Part shown: positions 7,779-17,692 of the stretch, piece by piece
Numbering within the stretch: the first letter of the stretch is position 1
Layout of the letters: the number at the start of each line of letters is the position of its first letter
Assembly: GCF_042646125.1 (NCBI RefSeq)
Contig: NZ_JBHRSW010000023.1
Location: 1 to 64,000, forward strand
Source of the DNA: Glaciecola flavus
Lineage (GTDB): Bacteria; Pseudomonadota; Gammaproteobacteria; Enterobacterales; Alteromonadaceae
Reading direction: 5' to 3'
DNA length: 64,000 nucleotides
Notes under the pieces: generated by a model
Database searches by the model: none
The model's input: the letters and a program-made list of their open reading frames with translations, nothing else
What the model was told of the DNA's origin: nothing
Made by a program: the position numbers and the translations under genes

Positions 7779-8689
7779 TTCTTCTTTGCCCTAGGGTGTG
7801 CTTTGTCGTAGACTTCTGCGAGATGTTGAAAGTTTAAATGAGTATAGACTTGGGTGGTGGATAAATTTGCATGCCCCAACAATTCTTGTACGCCTCTGAG
7901 ATCTTTACTACTTTCTAATACGTGAGTCGCAAAAGAATGGCGCAATGTATGTGGACTGATCTTTTGGTACAAGGTTTGTGATTGTGCCCATTTGGTTAAT
8001 CTGTTCGCGACTTGTCGTTGGCTCAGTCGCCGGTTTTGTTTGGATAAAAATAGCGCATTGTGATCGTCAACTGGCTCGACTAATTTGCGTTGCGCTAGGT
8101 ATTTACTGAGTGCTAGTTTTGCTTTTCTACCGATGGGAATGATACGCTGTTTGCTTCCTTTTCCCGTTACTTTAAGGTCTCCCGAATCTAAAATATCGGT
8201 CAAATTTAGTTGGGTTAGCTCGGATAAACGCAATCCACAGCCGTACATTAATTCTAACATTGCCTTGTCTCGTAAACCCAAAAAGCTGTCGTCATCAAAA
8301 TTGAGTAGCACAGCCATTTCGTCGGCATTTAGCTGCTTGGGTAAGGGCTTTTTTTCTTTTACTGAATGTACTTGTTTGGCTGGGTTGTAGCTTAGCTCGT
8401 TGTTTTCTACCAGATATTGGCAAAAGTTTCGAAAAACGCTTAAACGAAGATTAATACTGCGTGGCGATAAGCCTTGTTGCTTGCTCGTGTGCACGACTTT
8501 TTTGACCATTTGCGTATTCAACTGAGCCCAAGAAATATCGCCAATAATGGTTAAGCAGGCTTGTAGCTGACGTGTATAGTTACCAATCGTATGCGAAGAT
8601 AATTGGCGTTCTATAGTCAGTACTTTTAAAAATCGTGTAACAGCTTCATAAGCCGTGAAGTCTTCAACCGATACCTCGTTCATTATCAT
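7775..8689 (-). CDS. xerC: Tyrosine recombinase XerC
   Basis: 304 residues. With XerD it resolves chromosome dimers at dif. The N-terminal SAM-like domain spans about 12-100 and the catalytic domain about 120-300. The catalytic set is visible: Arg in MYGCGLRLSEL, His and Arg in SPHTLRHSFATH, His in LLGHANLSTTQVYTH, and the nucleophile Tyr in QVYTH. Position between yigA and yigB matches the standard enterobacterial xerC order. The ORF opens MIMNEV, so the exact start (first or third residue) is uncertain. Confidence 0.95.
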   Translation of the reverse strand: MIMNEVSVEDFTAYEAVTRFLKVLTIERQLSSHTIGNYTRQLQACLTIIGDISWAQLNTQMVKKVVHTSKQQGLSPRSINLRLSVFRNFCQYLVENNELSYNPAKQVHSVKEKKPLPKQLNADEMAVLLNFDDDSFLGLRDKAMLELMYGCGLRLSELTQLNLTDILDSGDLKVTGKGSKQRIIPIGRKAKLALSKYLAQRKLVEPVDDHNALFLSKQNRRLSQRQVANRLTKWAQSQTLYQKISPHTLRHSFATHVLESSKDLRGVQELLGHANLSTTQVYTHLNFQHLAEVYDKAHPRAKKK

Positions 8690-8710
8690 TAGCTATATAG
8701 ATAATCAGAC

Positions 8711-9394
8711 TTAGCTGCGTAGTATACGAGGTAAATGGTATTCAAGATATTGTTTTAGATAGTCGAGTAAGCTGGTATCCATGCTCGGTGTAAAGTGCGA
8801 AGCGTCTGGACTTGCAACGGCTAATACCACGACCATCTGCTCATTCATGATCTTAATCAATGCTACCGAACCAATGTTTTCGGTATTAAACAATATCTTT
8901 TGCTCATGTGGACTAATCCGGCCAAAATAATAGGGCGTATTCGCTAGTTTTTTGTCCAGCAAACTGCGCTGAGGTAGTTCAGGTAGTGATTGTTTTGTAT
9001 CGTCGTTGATAAAAACAAGATTGGCTTCCAACATGCCCAATTCTTCACATAGGCTTTGGTGCAAAGCAGATTCGACTTGAGCCAGTGTTTGTGCGCAAGA
9101 TAAGACAAAATTAAGAGAGGCATAACTTTTATAAATGGTTTCGTTTCGCTTGGCGTTGCCTACCAAAGATTCGAGTTGCTTTTTTTGGTGTTTGACTTTT
9201 TCTCGGTATTGCTCCAATTGGATTTGCGTGAGAGACACTACGCCTTGATTTTCATGCGAGATTTTTAGGCTCGTTAATAAGGACTTGTGTCGCAGAAAAA
9301 AATCAGGGTGCTTCTCTAAATACTCAGCTATTTCGTGTTCTTCCAATGGCTTGCTAGTTTCGTCAAGTCTGTCGGCGGAGGCATGGTTTGTCAT
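8711..9394 (-). CDS. yigA: DUF484 family protein (YigA)
   Basis: 227 residues. Begins with a helix carrying EHEIAEYLEKHPDFFLRH, a conserved DUF484 start, then a coiled-coil stretch (about 80-115) and a GAF-like alpha/beta domain to the end. It starts inside the last 4 bp of dapF and sits 21 bp before xerC, the conserved dapF-yigA-xerC order. Function is not established; a link to XerC or cell-wall metabolism is suggested only by this order. Confidence 0.9.
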   Translation of the reverse strand: MTNHASADRLDETSKPLEEHEIAEYLEKHPDFFLRHKSLLTSLKISHENQGVVSLTQIQLEQYREKVKHQKKQLESLVGNAKRNETIYKSYASLNFVLSCAQTLAQVESALHQSLCEELGMLEANLVFINDDTKQSLPELPQRSLLDKKLANTPYYFGRISPHEQKILFNTENIGSVALIKIMNEQMVVVLAVASPDASHFTPSMDTSLLDYLKQYLEYHLPRILRS

Positions 9395-10251
9395 AACTGG
9401 ATCTGCCCATCATAGACGTGTTCTGCTGGTCCCGTCATTTTTAACATAGCGTCGCTCCCTTGCCATTTGATTTTCAATTTACCGCCAGGTAACTCGACTT
9501 CGACTTCTTGATCAAGCTTGCCTTGTATCTGTCCAATGGCTGCGGCTGCGCATGCGCCACTGCCACATGCGAGTGTTTCACCTGCGCCGCGTTCGAACAC
9601 TCTAAGCTTAATTTGTTTGCGATTGATGATTTGCATGAAGCCAACATTCACGCCCTCTGGAAAACGTTCATGTTGTCCCAATAATGCACCAATACCATCA
9701 ACATCGGCAGTGTCGATATCCGGCACTTCAAGTACGCAATGGGGATTTCCCATTGACACTACGCCACAGAAAAAAGTTTGTTCTTGGTCGCGAATAATAT
9801 AAGTGTTTTCTTTCTTATTTGCCTTAAATGGAATATCCGCAGGCGAAAAGTTAGGGCGCCCCATGTTAACGGTGACTAAACCCTCGCGCTCAAGGTACAA
9901 AATCATTTTACCTGCTTTGGTGCTGACAGTGATTTTGTTCTTGTTGATGAGCCCCTTATTTTTGACAAACCGAGCAAAGCAGCGAGCACCATTTCCACAT
10001 TGAGACACTTCTGAGCCATCAGCATTAAAAATTCGATAGTGAAAGTCTTGTTCAGGGTCGTAGGGCGGTTCAACGACTAGCATTTGGTCAAAGCCAATCC
10101 CAAAATTTCTATCTGATAATTGTTGAATGCGCTCCTTCGAAAAATAGGCATTTTGGGTAATATTATCAATGACGACAAAATCGTTACCTAAGCCGTGCAT
10201 CTTAGAAAATTGCAGAGTAGCAGTTTTTGGAGCTTTATTATTTTGTGGCAT
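9391..10251 (-). CDS. dapF: Diaminopimelate epimerase
   Basis: 286 residues. Interconverts LL- and meso-diaminopimelate for lysine and peptidoglycan synthesis. Both catalytic cysteines are visible in their motifs, SQCGNGARCFARF and LACGSGACAAAA. The start FSKMHGLGNDFVVIDN is typical of the family, preceded here by about 11 extra polar residues. Follows lysA by 3 bp and overlaps yigA by 4 bp, so it is part of one operon. Confidence 0.97.
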   Translation of the reverse strand: MPQNNKAPKTATLQFSKMHGLGNDFVVIDNITQNAYFSKERIQQLSDRNFGIGFDQMLVVEPPYDPEQDFHYRIFNADGSEVSQCGNGARCFARFVKNKGLINKNKITVSTKAGKMILYLEREGLVTVNMGRPNFSPADIPFKANKKENTYIIRDQEQTFFCGVVSMGNPHCVLEVPDIDTADVDGIGALLGQHERFPEGVNVGFMQIINRKQIKLRVFERGAGETLACGSGACAAAAIGQIQGKLDQEVEVELPGGKLKIKWQGSDAMLKMTGPAEHVYDGQIQL

Positions 10252-10254
10252 CGC

Positions 10255-11505
10255 TTACCCGTCCACGGTGTATTCATTTTCGAACAACTGTTCCACCGTC
10301 TCACGCGCGCGCACTAGCATTGCTTTGTCGCCATCGACCATGATTTCAGGGGGGCGGCATCGAGTGTTGTAATTGCTTGCCATCACAAAACCATAAGCCC
10401 CTGCACTGCGAACAGCAAGTAAGTCATTTGGAGCAATGTTAAGGCTACGGGCTTTTCCAAGGAAATCCCCAGTTTCGCAAACAGGACCGACAACATCGTA
10501 TATTTCAGTATCGCCTTCACGTACTGAAACCGCTTCTATTTTTTGCCATGCGCTGTAGAGAGCGGGTCTAAGCAAATCGTTCATTGCCGCATCCACTATG
10601 GCAAAGTTTTTTTCTTCACCTTGTTTTAAGAACTCGACCTTAGTAACGAGTATACCTGCATTGGCGGCTATCGCTCTGCCCGGTTCTAAAATGAGGGTAA
10701 GGTGTTCCCTGCCTTTCATGCAATCTGCCATGGCCGCTGCGTATTCATTGGGATGTGGGGGGGTTTCGTCATCATAGACAACGCCCAAGCCACCACCTAC
10801 GTCTAGATGGTCAATGTGTATACCCAATGTCGCCAGTTCGTCAATAAGCGAAAGCAATTTGTTTAAGGCGTCAACAAAAGGGGATATATCGGTGAGCTGA
10901 GAACCAATGTGACAATCCATTCCTTTTATGTCTAAATGTGAAAGCGTTTGCGCTTTTAGGTATGTTGCTATGGCATCTTCGTGCGCAATGCCAAATTTGT
11001 TAGCTTTTAAACCTGTGGAAATATATGGATGTGTTTTGGCATCTACATTTGGGTTAATGCGCAATGAAATAGGTGCTTTTTTATCTAGCGATTTCGCCAC
11101 GGCATTGATGCGTTCAAGCTCGGGAATGGATTCTACATTGAAGCACTTAATGCCGACGTCTAAAGCATAGGCAATTTCTTCAGGGGTTTTTCCGACGCCA
11201 GAAAATACTACCTTTGCTGGATCACCGCCGGCAGCGATAACGCGTGCAAGTTCGCCTGCAGAAACAATATCAAAGCCTGAGCCGAGTTTTGCCAAGACAG
11301 ACAACACACCCAAATTTGAATTGGCTTTTACCGCATAGCATATTAGGTGTTTGTGGGTACTTACTGCCGAATCAAATGCACGCCAATGCCTCTCAAGCGT
11401 GGCTCTAGAATATATATAACATGGGGTGCCATACTCGGCGGCAATATCTGCAACGGCAGTATCTTCTGCAAAGAGTTGTTGGTCTTTGTAATTAAAAAAA
11501 TCCAT
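10255..11505 (-). CDS. lysA: Diaminopimelate decarboxylase
   Basis: 416 residues, the usual length. PLP-dependent decarboxylation of meso-diaminopimelate to L-lysine. The PLP lysine is K60 in CYAVKANSNLGVLS, the barrel shows HIGSQ and the glycine-rich GGGLG phosphate-binding loop, and the C-terminal domain carries GPVCETGD with the substrate-binding cysteine. The start codon overlaps the lptM stop as TAATG. No lysine-riboswitch-like leader is visible, consistent with its internal position in an operon. Confidence 0.97.
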   Translation of the reverse strand: MDFFNYKDQQLFAEDTAVADIAAEYGTPCYIYSRATLERHWRAFDSAVSTHKHLICYAVKANSNLGVLSVLAKLGSGFDIVSAGELARVIAAGGDPAKVVFSGVGKTPEEIAYALDVGIKCFNVESIPELERINAVAKSLDKKAPISLRINPNVDAKTHPYISTGLKANKFGIAHEDAIATYLKAQTLSHLDIKGMDCHIGSQLTDISPFVDALNKLLSLIDELATLGIHIDHLDVGGGLGVVYDDETPPHPNEYAAAMADCMKGREHLTLILEPGRAIAANAGILVTKVEFLKQGEEKNFAIVDAAMNDLLRPALYSAWQKIEAVSVREGDTEIYDVVGPVCETGDFLGKARSLNIAPNDLLAVRSAGAYGFVMASNYNTRCRPPEIMVDGDKAMLVRARETVEQLFENEYTVDG

Positions 11506-11696
11506 TAAGGAGAAACCTCTGCGCTATCGTCATTAGATGCATCAGATTGTGGCGATGTGCGATTGGCTTCAAGTAGGTCTTGGTTTTGACTTTGATTACT
11601 TGTTGCCTGTTCGGGTAAATAAAGTGGACCTCGCTGTCCACAAGCACACGCAAGTATCGCAAAAACGAAAATACAGCACACTCTTTTTAGACGCAT
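11505..11696 (-). CDS. lptM: LptM/YifL-like small lipoprotein
   Basis: 63 residues. A short signal peptide ends in a lipobox, and Cys19 opens the family motif CGQRGPLYLP. The remainder is polar and probably disordered. LptM in E. coli assists oxidative maturation of the LptD-LptE outer-membrane LPS translocon. First gene of the lysA-dapF-yigA-xerC-yigB-yigZ run. In many relatives cyaY is divergent to this gene; here no frataxin gene is seen upstream. Confidence 0.88.
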   Translation of the reverse strand: MRLKRVCCIFVFAILACACGQRGPLYLPEQATSNQSQNQDLLEANRTSPQSDASNDDSAEVSP

Positions 11697-11892
11697 TTTT
11701 AGTCGATAACATTATCATTCAAAATTTCCCTAAAGATGCACGTCATACCGTGAAAAAGCAAGTACTTAGCCTAGATAAAAGTAGATAATTTGGAACATTT
11801 GGGCATAAACAGGGATAGATATGTGTATTTTATGGTCTGATGTGGCATTGTAGACCATTGAGAGTCAAATAGACTATGTTTGAGGATATCTT

Positions 11893-12660
11893 ATGAAAAT
11901 ACTTAGGAATCGACCTTTTCTATTGCTTCTAGCGATATGGACCTGTTTTACAGGCATCGTGAGCAGCAATCTTCACGCGGCTGCCATGGATGAAAAGGCA
12001 AAAGTCATCGCAGATAAGACTGTAGAGGCTATGGGCGGAAGGGAGAGCTACAACAATACTCGTTACATTTCTTGGGTTTTCTTTGGGCGCAATTTTCATG
12101 TGTGGGACAAGTATACCGGCGATGTGCGCATCGAAGCGAATGATGGTCACTTAGTGTTAATGAATATTCATTCTAAAAAAGGCAAAGTGTGGAAAGATGG
12201 GGTAGCACTCACGGATTTAGCTTTGATTGAGGAAAAGCTGGAATGGGGATATCGCACTTGGGTGAATGATTCTTATTGGTTGGTTATGCCGTATAAGTTG
12301 CATGATGACGGTGTTGTACTGTCTTACTCGCGCGAAGACAAGACAGCAGAAGGAAAACTAGCTGATGTACTTACTATGACTTTTGAAGGGGTAGGGGTCA
12401 CACCAGATAACAAATATGAGCTATTTGTTGAAAAAGATTCAAACATGATCACGCAGTGGAAGTATTACCCTAAAGCTGAGCAAGAAGAAGCAAGATTTAC
12501 CATTCCTTGGAAAAACTGGCAGTACTATGGCGATATCATGCTATCTGACGATAGAGGGCAGATGAGTTTGCGCCCTGTAAAGGTATACCAAGATCTGCCG
12601 GAAGAAGTAATGCGTTCGCCACTTCCAACTAAAGATATACCAGGCGCTTTTTTACAATAG
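11893..12660 (+). CDS. Secreted hypothetical protein, possibly LolA-like fold
   Basis: 255 residues with a signal peptide (basic start, hydrophobic 8-25, cleavage likely after SNLHA). The mature part begins AMDEKAKVIADKTVEAMGG and continues with alternating strands rich in aromatic residues (WVFFGRNFHVWDKYTGDVR, NDSYWLVMPYKLHDDG). This resembles periplasmic proteins with a LolA/DUF6503-type half-barrel that bind lipids or hydrophobic ligands, but I do not recognise a defined family. It precedes the sulfatase gene in the same direction with a gap of 146 bp. Confidence 0.7.
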   Translation: MKILRNRPFLLLLAIWTCFTGIVSSNLHAAAMDEKAKVIADKTVEAMGGRESYNNTRYISWVFFGRNFHVWDKYTGDVRIEANDGHLVLMNIHSKKGKVWKDGVALTDLALIEEKLEWGYRTWVNDSYWLVMPYKLHDDGVVLSYSREDKTAEGKLADVLTMTFEGVGVTPDNKYELFVEKDSNMITQWKYYPKAEQEEARFTIPWKNWQYYGDIMLSDDRGQMSLRPVKVYQDLPEEVMRSPLPTKDIPGAFLQ

Positions 12661-12806
12661 GAAGCAGTTCAAAATTGGCTTGTTTTTAATATTGATTTCG
12701 ATGTCGACAAGCCAAACGAGCCTTAAACTTTTTTTCGACACTTACATTCTTTTGAATAACTTAGTGGTACTCTATTGTTACTACTTTGTAAACAGAGAGA
12801 TAACTA

Positions 12807-14576
12807 ATGCGTTGGAAAAAATGGACGTTCGTCGTGTTCCTTATGACCTTCGGTTCTGTGGGGGTTACCGAAGCGCTAGCTAAAGCAACCCCTAATATTG
12901 TACTAATAATGACGGATGATCAGGGATATGGAGACATTGGTGCTCACGGTAATCCTTACCTCAAAACGCCAAATATTGAGAGCATAGGTGCGCAGGGCGT
13001 GACAATGCCCACTTTTGTTACCTACCCAAATTGCTCCGCTACTCGCGCAGCACTACTTACTGGGCGTTATCCATATCGAGTAGGCGTGACTGCTGTGGTA
13101 AATGTTGATCATTTTATGCATGCTTCTGAAGTAACGTTAGCAGAAGTGCTGAGAGATAACGGGTATCGCACGGGTATATTTGGCAAATGGCACTTAGGCG
13201 ACAGCTATCCAATGCGCCCATCTAACCAAGGGTTTGAAGAGGTATTAGTGCATAGAGCCGGTGGAATTGGTGCCCCAGGCAATGACATTGCTGGGCCGCC
13301 GGGTAATAGTTACTTTAACCCAATCCTCTATCACAATGACGTAGAAAAGACCTTTGAGGGCTATGTTGATGACATATTTACAGATGCCGCAATCAATTTC
13401 ATAGACCAAAAAAGTAAGGATAACGAGCCTTTTTTTGTTTATTTGGCTAGTAATCTTCCACATTGGCCCCTACAAGTGCCTGACCATCGCGCTGAACGAT
13501 TCAGGGAAATGGGCTTACACGAGGACAATGCGCTGGTTTACGGCATGATCGAGAACATCGATGATAATGTTGGCCGCGTACTCAAAAAGCTGAAAGACAA
13601 CAATATTGAGAAGAATACCATTGTTATTTTTATGTCAGACAATGGGCCTCGTCACCGTCGAACAAAAAATGATCCGTTTCCTGGGCGATGGGTGGCAAAT
13701 TTACGTGGAACTAAAACCAGCGTTTACGAGGCAGGTATACGTGTTCCATTTTTTGTTAGTTGGCCAGGCACGTTACCAGAAAACATAAAAACTGAAACAA
13801 TGGGGACTGCTCTAGATATTTTTCCGACCTTGTTAGAGATGGCAGGTATTGCTGTGCCTCCTGAACTCAATATAGATGGGCATTCTCTGTATTCAGAGTG
13901 GCAAGGTGAACCAGACAAAGGTTTAAATGAGCGGCTTTTTTTCACGCAATTGCATTATGGTTCAACCCCTTTTCAATACATGCATTTTGCAGTTAGAGGC
14001 CAAAAGTATAAGCTCGTTGGACCTCACGACAATCCTCACCAAATTTACACACAGCCTACAGATGCAGAAATTCAGGATGTTATTCGTCGTTTGCAACTGT
14101 TCGACTTGGAGAACGATGAAAGCGAACGTATAAACATAGCGGCTCAACACCCTGAGATCGTTGATACGTACTTAGAGGCATATGAAAATTGGTTTGATGA
14201 TGTCACTGATGAGCTATCGAAAAAAGGCATTCAACGTATTTATCTTGGCACCAAGGAAGCGCCGAATGCGTATTTATCTCGATATGATTGGGGTGGTCCA
14301 AGAGGTGTCTTTACGCGAGGAAATGCTGGGTTTTGGCGAGTGAGCACAGTAGCAGGAAAATACCAAATCAAAGTAACTTTGCCCTTTATCAAAAAAGATG
14401 GCTTTGTCCATCTGAAATATCAAGATTTGCATATAAAAAAGAAGGTAGCCAAGGGGCAAACAACGCTTACTTTTGAAGATGTCAAGCTACAGGCCGGTGA
14501 GGGTAATCTGCGGATTTATGTAAAGACAGAGCGCTTACCGGTTGGTCCGTTGTTTGTGAAAGTTGAAAAACGCTGA
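12807..14576 (+). CDS. Secreted type I sulfatase (formylglycine-dependent)
   Basis: 589 residues. Signal peptide at 1-26. The metal site starts IVLIMTDDQGYGD, and the activation motif is NCSATRAALLTGRYP with Cys76 as the residue converted to formylglycine (C-x-A/P-x-R type). GKWHLGD and SDNGPR carry further catalytic and metal-binding residues. The C-terminal ~110 residues form a strand-rich extra domain. Such enzymes hydrolyse sulfate esters of algal polysaccharides or small sulfated compounds; the substrate is unknown. No maturation enzyme is encoded in the window. Confidence 0.93.
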   Translation: MRWKKWTFVVFLMTFGSVGVTEALAKATPNIVLIMTDDQGYGDIGAHGNPYLKTPNIESIGAQGVTMPTFVTYPNCSATRAALLTGRYPYRVGVTAVVNVDHFMHASEVTLAEVLRDNGYRTGIFGKWHLGDSYPMRPSNQGFEEVLVHRAGGIGAPGNDIAGPPGNSYFNPILYHNDVEKTFEGYVDDIFTDAAINFIDQKSKDNEPFFVYLASNLPHWPLQVPDHRAERFREMGLHEDNALVYGMIENIDDNVGRVLKKLKDNNIEKNTIVIFMSDNGPRHRRTKNDPFPGRWVANLRGTKTSVYEAGIRVPFFVSWPGTLPENIKTETMGTALDIFPTLLEMAGIAVPPELNIDGHSLYSEWQGEPDKGLNERLFFTQLHYGSTPFQYMHFAVRGQKYKLVGPHDNPHQIYTQPTDAEIQDVIRRLQLFDLENDESERINIAAQHPEIVDTYLEAYENWFDDVTDELSKKGIQRIYLGTKEAPNAYLSRYDWGGPRGVFTRGNAGFWRVSTVAGKYQIKVTLPFIKKDGFVHLKYQDLHIKKKVAKGQTTLTFEDVKLQAGEGNLRIYVKTERLPVGPLFVKVEKR

Positions 14577-14618
14577 TAGATGGATGAATATAGAATGTAG
14601 CTAGGCAGGGTAAATGCA

Positions 14619-14650
14619 TCTAGGCTTGTGTAAAAGTACACAAGCCTAGA
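14619..14650. terminator. Hairpin between convergent sulfatase and halogenase genes
   Basis: TCTAGGCTTGTGT (14619-14631) and ACACAAGCCTAGA (14638-14650) are perfect 13-nt arms with a 6-nt loop. It lies between two converging genes and probably terminates both. No long T run follows on either side. Confidence 0.7.
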
Positions 14651-14742
14651 TATATACCATTAGTGTTTAGCTACCGGATACATTGCTAAATTAAAGGCTG
14701 TCTCTATCTGTGAACGTCGTTGCAATTTGCGGGTTGCTGTTC

Positions 14743-16227
14743 TTAATAATGAGAAGCTATATCTAGCACTCTTCCTCTTATCTTCCGCGCAAAACTGTTA
14801 GCTTCTTCGTGCGTTTGCATTTGGTTTTGATTACGGCTTGGAAATATCCCCATACCGGCCAGCAAGACATACCAAGAAGGTTCTGAATAATACATGGTTA
14901 TGTTTTGTCGTTTTAATTCAGCGTCAAGGTCTTCCCCTTGGCACCATACTTCCATGATTGCTTGCAAGGAATCTGAGAGTTTAATTTCGTTTCTGCATGT
15001 CGCCCAATACGTCGAACCGGCTCGGCTATTGGTCAAGTAGTGCAATACTATGTAGTCGCGAATGTGCTCAAAAACGTTGTTTACGCCATTATTGAAGTAC
15101 TCTTGGTACTGAGTGGTGTAGTTTCCGCGCTGATATTGTGTGAGGAACTCTTCGATACTGATTTGCACAATTTGTAGTGCTGTTGCTTCGAGCGGTTCAA
15201 TGAATCCTTGGGACAAGCCAATCGCTACACAGTTTTTGTGCCAGTGTTTGTCCATCCTGCCAACGCGCATATCAACATGATGTGCTTGTGCGTCCTCTAA
15301 TATTGTGTCGCCCAATATATGACGAAGCTCAGACTCAGCCGAGGATTTTGATTGAAATTGGCTACTGTACACATAGCCATTTCCCTTGCGTTTGGTTAAT
15401 GGTATTTCCCAACGCCAGCCATTGCTCATCGCCGTTGATATAGTTTGTGGCGAATAAGTGTTGTCTATCTTTGTGGGTATTGCGACGGCAGCGTCATTTA
15501 ATAAATTGTCTTTAAATGAGTGGAAAGGTACACCAAGCGTTTTGCCAATTAACATGGCGCTAAAACCTGTGCAATCGACAAAAAGGTCGGCTTGAATTTC
15601 ACCAGAGTGCTCAGTTTCAACGGATAAAATATCACCAGATGCAGCAGTATTTACGCGAATTACGTGGTCGACTATGTGTTTCACGCCAAGTGATCTTGCC
15701 ACCTTTGCAAGGTAAAGACCGAGTTTAGCTGCATCAAAATGGTAGGCATAAACATTTTGTCCTGACTCGTCATGTTGTAAAAACGGTAATTTACCTTGTT
15801 TAACCAGTGTCGCTTGCAAAAAATAGTCGTTGGGGTGAACAGGCACATCGTAACCGTGATGCCTAAGGCGAGTGATCTGTTTAAAGGCCTCTATAGCCTC
15901 GCTATCATGCTGACTATAAAAGGGGTGAAAATATTGTGTAAAGCCAGGAGTAGTTGACCATTCAGCAAAGGTAATACCGCTTTTGTAGGTAGCATCGCAC
16001 TCGGGCATCCACTCTTGTTCGGAAATATTTAGGGATTCGAACAGGCGTTTGATATAAGGAGTAGTGCCTTCTCCCACGCCTACTGTGGGTACATTGTCAG
16101 ATTCAATAAGTGAAATTGAAAAGCCTTTGTCAGAAAGTTGCTTGGCAAATAAATTGGCGGTCATCCAGCCAGCCGTGCCACCGCCTACGATTAACACTTT
16201 CCGAGTTTTTTCGTTTTCCACTTGCAT
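14743..16227 (-). CDS. Flavin-dependent tryptophan-halogenase-like protein
   Basis: 494 residues. The FAD-binding GGGTAGWM motif is at residues 15-22, followed by GVGEGTTP and the WRWEIP motif characteristic of flavin-dependent halogenases. Members chlorinate or brominate aromatic substrates using reduced FAD supplied by a separate reductase; no reductase is seen nearby. It is the last gene of a three-gene operon after the cytochrome c and beta-propeller genes, 7 bp after the latter. Many marine genomes carry such proteins near TonB and sugar genes, and their substrates are mostly unknown. Confidence 0.9.
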   Translation of the reverse strand: MQVENEKTRKVLIVGGGTAGWMTANLFAKQLSDKGFSISLIESDNVPTVGVGEGTTPYIKRLFESLNISEQEWMPECDATYKSGITFAEWSTTPGFTQYFHPFYSQHDSEAIEAFKQITRLRHHGYDVPVHPNDYFLQATLVKQGKLPFLQHDESGQNVYAYHFDAAKLGLYLAKVARSLGVKHIVDHVIRVNTAASGDILSVETEHSGEIQADLFVDCTGFSAMLIGKTLGVPFHSFKDNLLNDAAVAIPTKIDNTYSPQTISTAMSNGWRWEIPLTKRKGNGYVYSSQFQSKSSAESELRHILGDTILEDAQAHHVDMRVGRMDKHWHKNCVAIGLSQGFIEPLEATALQIVQISIEEFLTQYQRGNYTTQYQEYFNNGVNNVFEHIRDYIVLHYLTNSRAGSTYWATCRNEIKLSDSLQAIMEVWCQGEDLDAELKRQNITMYYSEPSWYVLLAGMGIFPSRNQNQMQTHEEANSFARKIRGRVLDIASHY

Positions 16228-16234
16228 AACATCA

Positions 16235-17692
16235 CTACTTCAGAAGTTTATTTATTGTGTAATAAGCCTTGGTAGTGGTGGGCGTGCGCCCATCCTGATC
16301 CTTCAATTTTTCGAAACTAAGTGCGACAACGGTATTAGTTTGCAATGGTGAAGCCAAGCTTATACGGATAGTACGCCGATCGTCTAAAAGACTCAACGAT
16401 GAGATATTCAAGTCTTGTTGATTGGTCTTGGGCGAACCGTAAGCACTACTGTATTTATATGACCATGAGGACAATGAAAAATCTGCGTTGTTGACAGACT
16501 CGCTATCTAAGGCTTCTGTAAAGGTGACATCAAAGCCTTGAGTGTTAAGCTTCATATCCAACAATTCAAAGGGGTTTGTCCCATCCCAAGTGACCTTTTG
16601 CAAGCCAAACGGTTTGTCTCCCTTTGCGCCCCAACCTCGGGCAGTTTGTCCTACCCAAAGTTGTCCTGTCATGTCAAACTTAATACGTATATTTCCACTC
16701 TGAAAACCATTCGCAAAATTGACAACTGCGCCTTGTAGTTGACCGTTTACTTCTTCTAGTATCACCCTGAACAGGCTGGATTGTGTTAGGTCTGCAATAA
16801 ACATCTGTCCAGCAAATGGGCCAAATTTTCCTTGGGTCACGTCCCACTCTGGGTTGCCTGGTGAATTGGCGACTTCCACATGGGGTATCCATACTACTGG
16901 TTTTTCTCGCATTTTATCCCAATAATCGAAATCCTTTTGTTTGCTGAGAATTTTTTCTACATCAAAATCCGGGTGATCCCGTAAACTGACTGGGTGGCCG
17001 TAAAATTTTCCAAATTCGAGCAAATGCAGCTTAGAGGTTTCTACCCAATCTCCTTGATTGTCAGTGAAAAACACTTGGTCATCGGGACTAATACCGATGC
17101 CGGCTGGCGATCGCAAGCCCGACGCAAAGGGAACAAACTTGCCATGCTTATCGATTTTATAAGCCCATCCTCTGTAGCCGCCGCTGCTCCCCATTGCCCC
17201 GAGTTTTAGCTCATTAGGGCTTCCGTGCCCAAGGTTTAAGGTGCCGTACAAGTTGCCGTCACTGTCTTTGACTGGCCCAAAGTTAAACTCATGGTAATTG
17301 TCATGAAATGACCAATCATCAGCTAGATTAATATACTCGTCGAACACACCGTCATTATCCACATCCACCAATCGCGTGAGTTCTGGTTTTTGCGCAACAA
17401 GTAAGCTGCCATCATCATCCACTAGTAGTCCAGTTGGTTCATGAAAACCGTCGGCGGCTTTTAACCAGTTACTTCCTTGCAAACGCCATACGTCTCCAAA
17501 ACGCGTCGCTACATAGACATCACCATTATTATCGATATCTAATCCAGTAATATGAAAACGTGCCTTGTTGGGGGTATCAATTGTTTCTATTGCGTAGCCG
17601 TCTGGAATATATACGTCAGTTTGCTCGGAAGAAGCCTGATATGCGAAGACCAAAGCAATGAGTGCCGTGCTATAAATCAATCCTTTTTTCAT
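16235..17692 (-). CDS. Secreted beta-propeller (NHL/PQQ-sugar-dehydrogenase-like) protein
   Basis: Starting at ATG 17692 gives 485 residues with a clean signal peptide (MKKGLIYSTALIALVFAYQA); a 13-residue upstream extension would be internal to the preceding gene. The propeller repeats include GLDIDNNGDVYVATRFGDV, GLLVDDDGSLLVAQKPEL and a GLRSPAGIGISPDD blade. The C-terminal ~100 residues form an Ig-like domain. Its ATG overlaps the TGA of the cytochrome gene (ATGA), so the two are translationally coupled. Possibly a periplasmic dehydrogenase passing electrons to the cytochrome; the substrate is unknown. Confidence 0.8.
   Translation of the reverse strand: MKKGLIYSTALIALVFAYQASSEQTDVYIPDGYAIETIDTPNKARFHITGLDIDNNGDVYVATRFGDVWRLQGSNWLKAADGFHEPTGLLVDDDGSLLVAQKPELTRLVDVDNDGVFDEYINLADDWSFHDNYHEFNFGPVKDSDGNLYGTLNLGHGSPNELKLGAMGSSGGYRGWAYKIDKHGKFVPFASGLRSPAGIGISPDDQVFFTDNQGDWVETSKLHLLEFGKFYGHPVSLRDHPDFDVEKILSKQKDFDYWDKMREKPVVWIPHVEVANSPGNPEWDVTQGKFGPFAGQMFIADLTQSSLFRVILEEVNGQLQGAVVNFANGFQSGNIRIKFDMTGQLWVGQTARGWGAKGDKPFGLQKVTWDGTNPFELLDMKLNTQGFDVTFTEALDSESVNNADFSLSSWSYKYSSAYGSPKTNQQDLNISSLSLLDDRRTIRISLASPLQTNTVVALSFEKLKDQDGRTPTTTKAYYTINKLLK

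Noticed and set aside
11537..11788. 83-codon ORF opposite lptM, considered as cyaY
   Set aside because: No frataxin pattern; it mostly mirrors the lptM coding strand.
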